In this document: positions 49,103 to 59,718 of the stretch, piece after piece
Layout: every line of letters starts with the position of its first letter
Numbering within the stretch: position 1 is the stretch's first letter
NCBI GenBank assembly: GCA_023614405.1
Contig: CM042697.1
Coordinates: 190,773,189-190,837,188 of the forward strand
Length of the DNA stretch: 64,000 nt
Origin: Avena insularis
Taxonomy: Eukaryota; Streptophyta; Magnoliopsida; Poales; Poaceae
Direction: 5' to 3'
Notes under the pieces: model-generated
The model's input: the letters and a program-made list of their open reading frames with translations, nothing else
What the model was told of the DNA's origin: nothing
Databases searched by the model: none
Made by a program: the position numbers and the translations under genes

Positions 49103-50045
49103 GGCGCGCTCTCGGTATGGTTGCAGAGAAGGTTGGCATGGCCTGGGCGTGTGGTCCAGTGGCTGGCATTGCTCGCTGCTGGGACAGGGAGTGGCAGTGG
49201 GGTGCTAACTAGCTCCCAGACAAGGTTGGCGAGGCTAGTGCTGCTCGTAGCTTGTTGTCGACAATGGGGTGGCAATGGTTCTCTCGGCCTGCTCACCATT
49301 AATGACAATGGCCAGCTTACAGTGGTGCTAGTGATTAGTTAAGGTTGTTAGATGATCTACTAAGGCTAGTGGTGTCCAGAGAGGGAACAAGTTAGGCCCA
49401 AAACACTGCTCAACATAGTGTTTTGATTTTGTTTGATTTGCATCTACAACCTGTTTGATGAAATGGCCACATGAACTTAAGTTTTGAATTTTGAAAAGAT
49501 TTTTGTTGGGTGTGCTAGGCATGTACTGGGGAGTCTGTGAATGCTTGGGTTTTAAAAATTGAGTTGGTTTGAGTGGTTTTTGAAATAGTGGGATCTTCCC
49601 ATATGAAATAGATTCAATTTTAAACTGTCATTTAAACTAAGCATTTGAATGTTTCTGGATGATCACAAAGTGGGCCTTGGTACCTTATTATGAGTACTAT
49701 CAAGGGGTGCAAAGATCCAAACATGTTTCTGTTAAGTTCTGAAAGTTAGAGATAGCCAAAGTAGGCATGGGAGTTAAATTGGCCAAAGTGACCATTCACT
49801 TAATTTGTTTGTTTTGATTTGTTTGTCTTTGGGAAAAGTTTGGGGATTGTTTAGATGATGTTTATTTCAGTTAAGAATCATTTTACAAGCAAAGAAACAC
49901 ATAATCATGGCAATTCAAAAGAATCCAAATTTTAATGCACACTCATATGAATGCTTTCATATTTTTAATTTGAAAAGTTTTTGTTAACCCTAAATTTGGT
50001 GATTAGAGTTTGATGATTCTAGTTTAATATTTTTGGGATGTTACA
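49103..50045 (-). repeat. LTR-c, 5' portion (start of the 5' LTR of element B)
   Basis: It is homologous to 26342-27284 of LTR-b and begins, on the minus strand, with TGTAACATCCC at 50045. The right target duplication AAGTT (50046-50050) follows. Confidence 0.85.
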
Positions 50046-50050
50046 AAGTT
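50046..50050. repeat. Right AAGTT target duplication of the gypsy A/B block
   Basis: Exact match to 13388-13392. Confidence 0.9.
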
Positions 50051-50276
50051 TTACTCCAGGAGGAGAAGCAATGCAGAGAAGGAGGAGATGAAGGCTGCAA
50101 AGGCACTTGAGAAGATGGGTGTCGTGCCGCCAGATGATCAAAGAATAGTGGAGCATGAAGCCATTTGCCAAGGTGTGTTCAAAAGAGGAACTCGTATACC
50201 TGAAGTAGTTCCATCAAGGTTGCTTCCTAAGATCAAAGCATCTACTGCATTGTTATTGTTTAACAAAGGCGTTTAG
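50051..50276 (+). pseudogene. Right part of the unrecognised CACTA-borne exon
   Basis: The frame continues from 13392 as FYSRRRSNAEKEEMKAAKAL, then EKMGVVPPDDQRIVEHEAIC and an end at NKGV with TAG 50274-50276. With the left part it gives 99 codons. The composition is Lys/Arg/Glu-rich with a predicted helical start. I recognise no domain. A short Lys-rich frame and poly-A-like signals (AATAAAA near 50382) follow, so this may be the last exon of a gene. Confidence 0.5.
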
Positions 50277-51145
50277 TATTGCAAAGATCGGATCACGATG
50301 CTGAAAAAGAAGAAGAAGAAGGTGAAGTTTGGTGAAGGAAGCAGCAGATAGTACAAGATCGAAGGGTTGTTTGTTCTATGAATAAAATACAACTACTAGA
50401 GCTATTGTAGTACTTGTATGTGTTCTTTTAGTAGTATGTTGTGTATGTGCTTGTAGCAGTATGTGTTTGGTTCCCAATAATCTCTGATTGTGTTTCAGAA
50501 TATGTATGTGGCCATTTTACTTTGACTTGGCATTTTATTCTTTTCACCCATTTTACTTTTGAAAAGCTACCAAACATGGTACATGGCAAGGTCACATGGC
50601 CAAGGTGGCCTCGGGTAGGCATGGTTAGGGATGGGTGGTGGTTTAGGTTAGCAAGAGAGGGGTGTGGGTTGGTGGCGGTGTGTCTTTGGCTTGGAAAAAA
50701 CGAAAGGGAAAAGGGTAGGGCTAGGGTTGTGTTAGGTAGATAATTAGATCGATTTATTGCAAAGTTTAGTTTGGGAAAGACTAGACTCTTCTATCCTGAA
50801 TTCTTAGTATGTGATGACTACCATACTAGAAGAGATAATAAACAAGAAACTATACTTAGATTGAATCATAATTCAGTTCAAATGAGTGCATCCAAGTAAC
50901 AAAATCTAATACATGGATACACATGTTCAAATGGTTACACCTGTTGTATTCTATTGAGATCTAATATGGCGTGAACAAGACACTTTATCTAGCTAAGAAC
51001 ATGCATGCTGCATCTAGCAGATCTCAAACTAGAAATATTCGCATCTAAGAATATCTAATACAACAAGTAGAACATGGCATTTGGCAGATCTAAACTAAAA
51101 ATTGGGAACAAAACGAATAAGGGTTGTAGTAGTATACCTTTCTCA
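50277..51145. other. CACTA interior, right side
   Basis: No supported gene. There is an AATAAAA signal near 50382, followed by TG-rich and AT-rich sequence. A GT-type splice donor (AAAGGTATAC, 51135-51144 on the minus strand) lies at the end of the captured SAHH exon next door. Confidence 0.45.
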
Positions 51146-51527
51146 TGGTGACGGAGTCATTGACGTTGATGGCGGGGAAGAGGAGTGCGCCGGACTCCCC
51201 TGCATCAGGTAGAGCCTCTTGATGCTAGCGGTGGTCTCCTCGGATACACCGATGAACCTTGGCCTTCTCGAACTCCTCCTCGGCCTTGACGTCCTCATGG
51301 ATGAGCAGCTTGGCGTCGCTGCCATCGTCGACGATGAGGTCGGGCCCGCCGCCCTCGCCCGAATCAAGGCAGTTCTCGGTGCACCACTAGTACTCATCGA
51401 GCGTCTCGCCATGCGATGAGGTCGGGCCTGCCGCCCTCGCCCCAATTGAGAGTCGCGTGCGATGGAGGCGGCGGCGCGCTCCTGCGTGGTGAAGATGTTG
51501 TAGGAGCACCAGCGGACCTCGGCGCCA
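51146..51527 (-). pseudogene. SAHH: Captured fragment of S-adenosylhomocysteine hydrolase
   Basis: Minus-strand frames read AEVRWCSYNIFTTQERAAAS, DEY-WCTENCLDSG, GGGPDLIVDDGSDAKLLIHE, GVSEETTASIKRLYLMQ and GALLFPAINVNDSVT, in that order. These are successive conserved blocks of plant adenosylhomocysteinase, the enzyme that hydrolyses the SAH by-product of methyl transfer. Only part of the N-terminal substrate domain is present, roughly residues 85-245 of about 485 by my estimate. It has frameshifts, a TAG in place of a conserved Trp codon, an internal loss between EEEFEKAK and FIGVSEE, and a ~28-bp duplicated insert near 51420-51447. The NAD-binding domain is absent. It sits inside the CACTA ends, so it was captured and carried by the transposon. 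It cannot encode an enzyme; it might produce antisense or sense RNA. Confidence 0.85.
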
Positions 51528-51689
51528 TGGCTGGCTGGGGGAGGAGGGGGTTGGTGGGATGGATCTGGGGAGGGAGATGGGAGAAAGGAGGAGGCAACGG
51601 CTTTCTAGGGTAAGGGGAAGATAGTAAAGGAAGGGAAAGGACAGAGAGGAGGGCAGAAGGGGGCACACATTATTTCAGCTAAGTGCTCA

Positions 51690-51925
51690 AACTTAGTGGC
51701 GCACGCGTACTCCATGCGCCACAGATATACATGCAATGGATGTGGTCGACCACCATGCTGTGGTGCCCACTTATGCATGGCGCACCAATCTGGCAATGCG
51801 CCATGGTTATGTGCAGGTCAATGGCACACAAACAACTTCGTGCGCCACGGATAATTACCCGTGGGGCATCTTTCTTACGTGCGCCATGGGTATGGGCCCT
51901 ATGGATAAGCCATTCCCTTCTAGTG
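51690..51925. repeat. Right subterminal repeats and terminal inverted repeat of the CACTA element
   Basis: Copies of GTGGCGCAC / GTGCGCCAC occur near 51698, 51714, 51780, 51798, 51841 and 51880. The element ends CATTCCCTTCTAGTG at 51925 and is followed by TTA. Confidence 0.8.
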
Positions 51926-54900
51926 TTACGATGGGCTTTATTTGGGTGATTGCTTCAGTCAAATGTGATGGTTACTTCCGACCAATTCATAAATTGGGGA
52001 ACAACCGGAACCTTTGCATTGAGCTCATGGAGAACCGTTTTTGACCTTAGCCAGATGAGTTCCAAGGAAGCAGACATAAGTGTATTTCTTTGTAGGTTAA
52101 TCCTTCTTTCCATCCGACTTGGGATGTGCGGCATCCTCTTCTTCCATGTCAGAATCTTCCTTGGCCTCCTTGCCCTTCTTAGAATTTTTCTTTCCTTTTT
52201 GTCGCTTGGCCCTATAGCCAGCGGATTCGTCATTCTTGATGTCGTCATTGAAATGAACCTTAGCATTGGTGTGGGAGGAACCCCTGTTCTTGTATGGGTG
52301 ATGTACACAAGGGTTATTGGCAATGTCAGCCTAGGAATATGTTTTTCCGGGATGCTGATCTCCTCTACCCTAGACTTGGGAAGTTCCGTAACATCATCCC
52401 CGGACGCCTCTGTGCCCTCCTCGTCCTCTAGATCCAAAAGTTGCATTGACATTTGCATTATTCGTATTTGACCTATCTTCCGAGGTGTTCTTGCGCTTCT
52501 GAGCTTGCTGTTTTGGTTGTTTGGCCGCATTTGGGATGGCCAGAACATTCAGGAATCCATCTGAATCATCATCGGCGTCCGCATATTTCCTCGTCATTTC
52601 TATCATTTCTCGCAAGTCCGTAACTTTGTCATGCTTCATCCTGTGATGATGTAATCCGACTGGGAGCCCTGCGATGAAAGCTTCAATCACGGTCTGATCA
52701 TTTACTCCCTCACATGATTTTTTTTGTGTCGATCCATCACTCGAGATAATCTCGAAAAGTTCTATAGGTCTTTGTGTGCAACGCTACTAGTCTCTGACTA
52801 TGCAGGGCCTCTTATATGTACCCTCCCAAGGTTCGAAAAGAACGCACTTTGCATATCATACTAGTTGTTTACCGAGTTTTCTGGTAACTCATTGAGCCAT
52901 GATTGAGACATCTTCCGTAGCATGAGTGGGAGATACCGGAATGCAACCAAGTTGTTTCCTCCTTTTTCAATGCAACAGGCCTAGAAAAAATCCTGGAGCC
53001 AAGTATCTGGATGAGCCACACTGTTGTAGGGTTGAATGTGTTTTGCGATGCCGAAGTCAACCGAAAATTTTGTTCGACAAATACATGGAGCAAAACATTT
53101 GGGTCCCACATACACGTCTTCCTCCTCGTACTGTTGTGCTTCTATGTTGGATTCAATGCAATGGCGAGCATCATTGGGAGCGAGCGATTCGTGCCTCGGG
53201 TGCTCTCTTTGCATGTGTGGTAGCAAAGTTAGATTCCTGCTTCTTCTTCTGCCGTTTCCCTCTCCACCACTGCAGCTTCCACGGCTATGGTGAGACCCTT
53301 CATGGTGATTGCTAGGTGGGGATGGTGGCTCCGGTGGGTTATTTCTGGCTGAGCGACGAGCTCTTGGAGCTTCGTTTTGCCGGCTTCGAGGTGGATCTTC
53401 ACGATGTCAACCATCGTCCTGTCTTGTACCGGGGTGATCATCATCATTTCTTTGTCAGGCAATATCTTCATTATGACAAGGCTCAGCCCGATGGCTAGTG
53501 TCCCTGGGAGGCGACATTCTTTGCTTGTCCCTTTCTTGCTGGCACCACGATTCTTGTTTATCCCTATGGCCATTGATTTGCCGACGATGGGGTTGGTGAG
53601 GGGCCAGTGCTCTTATAGCGTCCTGGGATGCAGCCGAAAGAACTTCCAACCAGCCCCGCGTGGTCCTATAATGATGACCATTTGATCTGGTCCTTGAATT
53701 TTCTTCATCCCTAGGGGAAGAATGATGACGTTGATTCGTCTCCCTTTGGGGTCTTACATCAATGTTTTGGCCTTTGTCAGTGTGGCACTGCTCTGATTTT
53801 GCCGTCAGTTTCCTGGTGAACGATGCGGTCATTTTCTGCTGCTATAGTCCTTTGTTGAGCAATGCTACACACTGTTGGACCTATTCTGGAGATAGATTAT
53901 GGGCGAGGATAGCTCAAGAAGCTGCAGTGTTTTCCACTGGTGTGCAGACTCGGATCTTCTCTCCAGTCTTTCCGTCGAATAAATCTCTGTGGACTTCCGG
54001 ATTCCTGTTGGCAATAACCTGGCCACCTCTAGTATTATTTGGTAGTCGCTTGAATTCTGACTGGTACTTGACAGGATTGCTGCCTATCTGTTGCTTAATC
54101 TCGAGGATGTGTGCAGCCTCTTTGAGCAAGAACAAATGATGTTTTTCCAAATCCTCGGCCCTTTTATCCATCTCCTCTGGTGGAAGATCTGAAGAAGTTG
54201 GGATTGGAACTGTTAGTGCATCTCCGTAGAATTCACGTGAACCTTGGGTTACTGCTTGTCCATCAACTAGAGAATCAATCGGTGCGGGATTAACCGGTTA
54301 CCATCCGGTCTCTCCGCCTCGATTTCTTTGTCGATGTCTTCATTGCTGGCTTCCTCCACCAGATCTATCGGTTTCGGGGTTTTGTTTCCTTCTTCTTCTT
54401 TGTCCACCTAGTAGATATTATGTGCGTACCAGTGGCAAAGACGGCTCTTGGTATAGTACCAGGAGATAAGCTTCTGTCGGTACTTCCAGTCATGGTTGGA
54501 TCAGAATTTTGGACCTCGGAAGAATATCCGGTGTCCATGTCATCTTGGGAGGTGTAGTCTTCGTCCATACTATCATACGGACTTGGAGGTGTCTCATCTC
54601 CACCTTGCGCAGGCTTGGAGTTGTACTCTTCTTCATATGCCTCCATCTCCTTCTCGAAGTCTCGGAGTTCCTGTGACATTAGTGATTCCTGAGGGGAAGC
54701 AGGTAAGTCAGTATTTTCTCTGATTGCTTCGAGGACTAAGTCATTTCTAGCTCCAGCATCGACATAGTCAGATCAAGAGCCAACATAGTGTATGAAGCAA
54801 TTCTTCTTATTCTTGATTGACTTGAGGTAATGGAATAGTTGAGTCTTCGCCTCTGCTTCGTCAAAACTCTGCATGATCTCAGCGATTCCGTCGTAATAGA

Positions 54901-55410
54901 TGTAAGGGAATTTCATCATCTGATTTATCCTGCGCCTCAATAGGGATTTCCTGCTCCAGCATCGGTAGAACCGGACCCAGAGCGGGTTTATTCTTCATCC
55001 ATGTATCCGACCTCAAGGAGATCTGATCCGGAATTTTCCTCCACCACTTCTTGCACTACAGGAGTGGGCTGGGTGGGTTTAGTTTTTTCTGGGATCTTGA
55101 ACTCTTATGCCATCGCAGACAGAGTAGATCCGGATTGTTCTTGTATCGTGGTCATCGCCTCAAGGGTGGGTTGGACGGGTTCAGAAAAACCGAGATAGAT
55201 ATCGATCTCGCCGATTGGAATGATGGTGAAGGTCGTTACGGGATCCTTAGCTGAAATCCAGGTCCCATCGATAAGAAGAAGAGGTACATCAGTAGCGTAG
55301 ACCACGCGACTGATGGTGATTGTTTTGTCGATTCCTGCACATGTAGATTCCACCTGAAATGATGATTCGAAGGTCACCAGACCCACGGTGGGTGCCAACT
55401 GTCTTCAGAT
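51926..55410 (-). pseudogene. Leader and gag region of gypsy element T
   Basis: From the LTR at 55411 downward, about 1.2 kb of leader carries acidic short frames, such as 54365-54679 with MSQELRDFEKEMEAYEEEYN. Gag follows. The frame near 53160-52985 shows DVYVGPKCFAPCICRTKFSV and HPDTWLQDF, and 52394-52690 shows VIEAFIAGLPVGLHHHRMKH-like residues, the C-terminal part of a Retrotrans_gag domain. The region ends in the pre-protease motif EVTITFD next to the CACTA insertion. Multiple frameshifts are present. The gag would form the virus-like particle shell in which reverse transcription occurs. Confidence 0.75.
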
Positions 55411-55912
55411 TGATGACAAGTACGCTATAGGGGGTCTTGAAGGTGTTGATAAGATGGGGTGTGAGCCATACAGTGTTTCAAGAGCAGAGAGCATAAGTTT
55501 ACCAAGGTTCAGATTCGACTATGGTGATCAGATACTGCACCTACTAGGAACCCCGTAATATATCGGCGAGAGTCGGATGTTACAACGGATTACAAGAGAG
55601 GCTCGCCTATGAAAGTTGGTTGTGGTGTTGATGCCCTAAAGGCTCCCTCATGTCTGTCTTATGAAGGCGTCAAGACCTAGGGTTACAGGAGAGACCTATC
55701 TGGCTACGTTACAGAGTCGGTAACTAAGTACAGCTTAGACTACAAGTAAACTATAGGACTAAGCCGGTAAGTGTTTTGGGCCTTATTGTAGCTAGAATTG
55801 ACTCCGTCCTCTTTCCCTGATTGGGCCTCCTATGAAGCAAAGATCTAACCCGTTAGTGGGCCACCCTGGTCAGCGAGTCCTGTGGGTATACCCGGAAAGT
55901 ATATCCCCAACA
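55411..55912 (-). repeat. 5' LTR of gypsy element T (502 bp)
   Basis: On the minus strand it runs from TGTTGGGGATATAC (55912) to CTTGTCATCA (55411). It is followed 11 bp inside by GTTGGCACCCACCGTGGGT, the usual post-LTR sequence of Tat elements, which likely contains the primer binding site. It is homologous along its length to the LTR at 7599-8109. Confidence 0.85.
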
Positions 55913-56226
55913 CATACGACGGGTTTAAGCCATGTTGCATAGATATACACGTAAGGTTAACTTGGCGAGCCTAGCATGTATAGACATGGCCTCGGAACAC
56001 GAGATGATCGAAAGATCGAGCACAAGTCGCATGAATGATGTGATCGATGTTTTGACGTCCACCTTTGCAACTATATCAACGACCATGATAATCGAAGGCG
56101 GTGTAGTGAATTGGTATCGTGTAGTCACTAAAACCTTTTAGTGATAATAGTTTTAGTGGAGTTATTTGAACTCACATAATTATAAACTTAGTCTAAATCC
56201 TTTTTGCAACTGTAAATGTAGAAAAA
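55913..56226 (+). other. Leader sequence of copia element Z
   Basis: About 310 bp of non-coding sequence, including CTAGCATGTATAGACATGGC, precedes a copia gag. The 5' LTR of Z is not in the window; T interrupts the element here. Confidence 0.5.
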
Positions 56227-56905
56227 ATGGACAACTGCGAAGCCTATTTTGAGGTTGCTGATTGGGTAGCTGCTGAAAAACTCAAGCTAGATGGATCCAA
56301 CTTTCTTGATTTGATAGTGCATCTGAATGTTCTCCTTAGTGAGAACGGCGTGGTCGACTACATACGCTACACGATGTTTTTGGATGAGCCATAAGACTAC
56401 ATTGAGACCCCACAACAGTAGCAAGTCCGCTATTTTGTCAGGATATGTCCACCCTCATTCATGTGATCATGCTCTATGGGATGGTCGACGAACTACATCC
56501 GCTCATGGGTGATCTTGATCCATATGCGATGTTTGATCAGCTGAGGGAGGAGTTTGTAGGCCAGGTGCTCATGTGGAATCACGAGCTTCTTGGAGACTTA
56601 CTTTCCATTAATATGGAGGAACACACTTATTTGGAGAGTCACTTGGAGGGCATGCATGATGCGTACATGATACTGATTTATTTCGTGGACTACTGGATGA
56701 CTGAATCCTTTGAAATAGGCGTGTTGCTTCGATCGCTTCCCTCCTAGCTACCAACGATAGGACCGAACTTGCATTCTGAGAGTTGATGGGGGAAACACAA
56801 GATTTCCATGAGTTCATATCACGTTTCAGGAACATGATGGTTGAACCCATTGCCGGAGAGGTCATCGATGGCGAAGGTATATATGATATACAAGTTTATG
56901 AATGG
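56227..56905 (+). pseudogene. Copia gag, element Z
   Basis: ATG 56227 opens MDNCEAYFEVADWVAAEKLK, with stops near 56392 and 56419, and the frame then resumes at 56445. FDQLREEFVGQVLMWNHELL, MEEHTYLESHLEGMHDAYMI and LLRSLPSS are typical UBN2-type copia gag blocks. ETQDFHEFISRFRNMMVEPI and AGEVIDGEGIYD follow after another shift. No zinc knuckle is seen. Confidence 0.7.
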
Positions 56906-59703
56906 TATAATCTTGCAAACACTTGTTGCGGCATTGAAGTATATGATAATTGTTCTGTTTTATGAAAATAGGTCCTGCTACATGAGAGATGCTTGTGGGA
57001 GAGGAGGTGACGTTGCGTGTTGATGGTGAGCATGGTGATGATGGCCGACGACACCCTCCCTTGACATTTATCACTTAGTTTATCATTTTGGATAATTATG
57101 GTAATTGAGGGAATATGAACTTTATTAGCGTGTCTTGCACTTCGCGAGATGGTTATTCATATGAGTTTATAACAAATCAGTTGTTCTACTTTTATGAATG
57201 ATTTCTATTTGTGTTCATATGGTTTTCTGATTATTTGTGAATTATCCAAGTTGTGTAGCTAATTGATAATGCATGAACATTTGTAAAACATTAAAATGCC
57301 TTGAAATACCTAACTAAATGATATATTCATTTTGAATGAAACCAATGTTTAAAATTCATAAGTTGTCATAATAGTATGTGAATATTTTATATATTTGATC
57401 TCCTGTCACATACACATCAGGCCCAAGTACGGAAATATAATTGAAACACCACGTATTGTATAATACAAAGTGTATAAAGAATTGTTGAAAGAAAATACAT
57501 ATGCGATGTACCGTATTTCAACAAAGTGGTGATTATCCTTTAGTGATTGTTGATTTAAGTAAAAGAGTTTACCAAATGAAACAGAAGCATGAAACTATTT
57601 GATATGATCAAAAAATTCAGCATCAAAGGGTACTAAAAATAAAAGAGAATGAAATTATTATGATTTGATCAATAGTAATGAAATTCGACGTTATTGGCAT
57701 AAAGACTTGTGAAATAATATTTTATATTAAGTGGGCAAAATATGGCACAAAATAAAACATGGTAGTATAAATGTAAACATCATTAGTTAGCAAACCGTCA
57801 TTTAGAATAAAGTAAACCATCTAGAATCCGTGAAAGATTTTGGAGTTATTTGATAAAACCGAAAAAATAGCAAACAATTACTTGTAGAGTATTCATTGGA
57901 AACTTTGTAATACAAATTCCATGACTTGAACCAAAAGAAGGAAAAACTAGTATTGCTAAAAGTTTGGTATGTTCTCGAGAAAGTGTTTTCTCGACAATGT
58001 TGTTAATGGAATAAAGCGAGAGCATGATGAAGGTCTATGACCCTACATCAAAGTGTTGAGAAGCGCAACCGAATGTGTTCTGGAACATGACTCCTCACAT
58101 AAAGAAACAAATTGATGATAATGATCATTGTATTTCAAGTATGCTTTTACAAAAAAAAGTAAGATTCACAAATACGTCCTACACCTCGTGTGGAGATATT
58201 TGTGAATCACTTGTCATGTTGTCAGAACAAGGCATACCTACGAACTAGAAAGGAATTGACGGTAAACTAAAATTACACGAAATCCATGAAGTTAATTTCA
58301 CTTCAAATTAGAAAGTAAAGTGTTACTGAATCTTGTCAAGTAAAGGGAGTTGCTTGATATTTCCAAATGACCTCAAAGTCCTACATAAATAGTGAAAGTC
58401 TTAAAAGACAAAGCACGATTCACCAAAAGATGTCTTGGATGAATTCAAATGAATTTGATTCAGAAGTGTTGAAGTCTGGAGGATTTAACACTAGTAAAGT
58501 ACTAGTGTCTTATAAAATAAATTCTCAATTTGATGATTGATCAAGTTATTTCGAAGTTGTTCGAAATATTGAGAATATATGCAATTGGCATAAAATTGAG
58601 TGGGATCTGAAGAGTCTTCCTAAAATAATATGTGAGTGACACATTTGTTGATTGGGAGCTATGTAAGTTTTGGACTCATATATGTAGGCGACATATTTTG
58701 AGTGGGACTTGACATAATTCATATGTGTATATGACATTTTAGAATAAGGACCAAAGATATAATAAATGTTGATTTCTAAGGGTTCAAGTTGAAAGTATAT
58801 TGGACATTGAAATATTAAGAGATTAATAAATGGCATATAACATTATGTTGGAATGTATTCCTAAAAGAGATTCTGAAGAGTTTAGAATAGGAATTGATTA
58901 AGGAGCAGTTATAAATCATTCGAATTAGGAAAAACATTTAGTATTACATCAATGCTTGAAAGAAAGAATAGGATGTGAAAAATCCACTATGTAATAACAT
59001 GGGTTCTATCTTAAATACCATGATTTATACTCAACATAATATGATCCAAGTTCTAAATAAGAATAACAAGTTCGAGAGTGATTAAGTATAAATCACTAAA
59101 CATGGAGTTAAGCTTGTCCACAGTGTCCAGTGAGAACTATAGACATGTTTCCAGATCCGTAAAGGGCGACATGCCTGAAGTATAAGGCGTTATACTGCAA
59201 GGATACATGTTAACCTTAAAGAATTGGAAATCTTTGCATTAAAGGATTACCTTAACACAGGTAAAGTGTGGTGATAAATTTTCAAACTAGCACATAGTGC
59301 ATTTTTACTTTGAAATCAACATTTATAATATAGGTATATGAATACTAATTGGTGTAATGTATAATATTAAGGCTATAGAAACTAAATCTTCTCACGGAGT
59401 GCGTTTAAGTGCATAGTTCCCATGTGAAATTACAATGTGACTGATATAACGTCACTGCTGGCATATGAAACCAAGACCTCACTATGTTGCCAAAACTATT
59501 ATACGTACACAAAATATTATCATAGAGATGATAAAAGGTATTAGTGTCATTTAAGATGACATTGATAAGTTGTAAAGGATACAAGGGTATGTAAAGTCCG
59601 TACCCTAGACTCAACCTCTTCCATGTGCAAGCATGATCAGAAGCGCAAATGTGTTTGGTATTGATGATTGAATGACAAGTGCAACTAGTTTATTTGTACT
59701 CTA
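56906..59703. other. Non-coding interior of element Z
   Basis: About 2.8 kb of AT-rich DNA with no frame longer than about 100 codons and no recognisable pol motif on either strand. It has many loosely similar short phrases (for example TGAGTGGGA and GAAATTATTATGATTTGATC) but no clear tandem repeat or inverted repeat that I could confirm by eye. It is either a very old pol or the interior of a non-autonomous copia element. Confidence 0.45.
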
Positions 59704-59718
59704 GTGCAAGTGGGATAC

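Larger units (their letters stand above)
13393..50045 (-). mobile_element. Tandem chromovirus block A/B: LTR-internal-LTR-internal-LTR
   Basis: On the minus strand three homologous LTRs of about 4 kb (13393-17426, 23232-27284, and 32956-34506 plus 49103-50045) alternate with two internal regions (17427-23231 and 27285-32955). The outer LTR ends are TGTAACATCCC (50045) and TGTTGACA (13393) and are bounded by one perfect AAGTT duplication. The block therefore behaves as a single insertion with a duplicated unit sharing the middle LTR. Element C interrupts the last LTR. Confidence 0.88.
12467..51925. mobile_element. CACTA DNA transposon with TTA target duplication
   Basis: The left end is CACTAGTAGGAAAAGG (12467) and the right end, read inward, is CACTAGAAGGGAATGG (51925). 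Both ends are followed by 200-230 bp of inverted and direct copies of a GTGCGCCAC / GTGGCGCAC unit, the subterminal transposase-binding type of repeat of CACTA elements. The 3-bp flanks are TTA on both sides (12464-12466 and 51926-51928). Removing the element and one TTA restores the T protease frame. Without the nested gypsy block the element is only about 2.8 kb and has no recognisable TNP2-type transposase, so it is probably a non-autonomous derivative. Confidence 0.88.
1702..55912 (-). mobile_element. Old Tat-type Ty3/gypsy element T, split by nested insertions
   Basis: One minus-strand element explains the 5' LTR at 55411-55912, the gag at 51926-55410, the protease scrap at 12387-12466, the RT to integrase at 3075-5465 and the antisense ORF at 1702-2463. 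All parts are in the expected order and orientation. Copia X and the CACTA element occupy the gaps. Across the CACTA insertion, the frame ending ITFD-SNHPNKAHR continues directly into KGKYPLV when one TTA (TAA on this strand) is removed, matching the conserved gypsy protease leader. The 3' LTR and right target site are missing, so the original target duplication cannot be read. Confidence 0.8.

Noticed and set aside
51955..52548. 197-codon minus-strand frame next to the CACTA right end
   Set aside because: It mixes a short true stretch (the EVTITFD end) with an out-of-frame reading of the T gag. The supported gag frame is the neighbouring one.
55105..55398. 97-codon frame directly after the T LTR
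   Set aside because: It starts with a TTG that overlaps the post-LTR TTGGCACCC motif, and no relative is recognised. It is treated as leader sequence.
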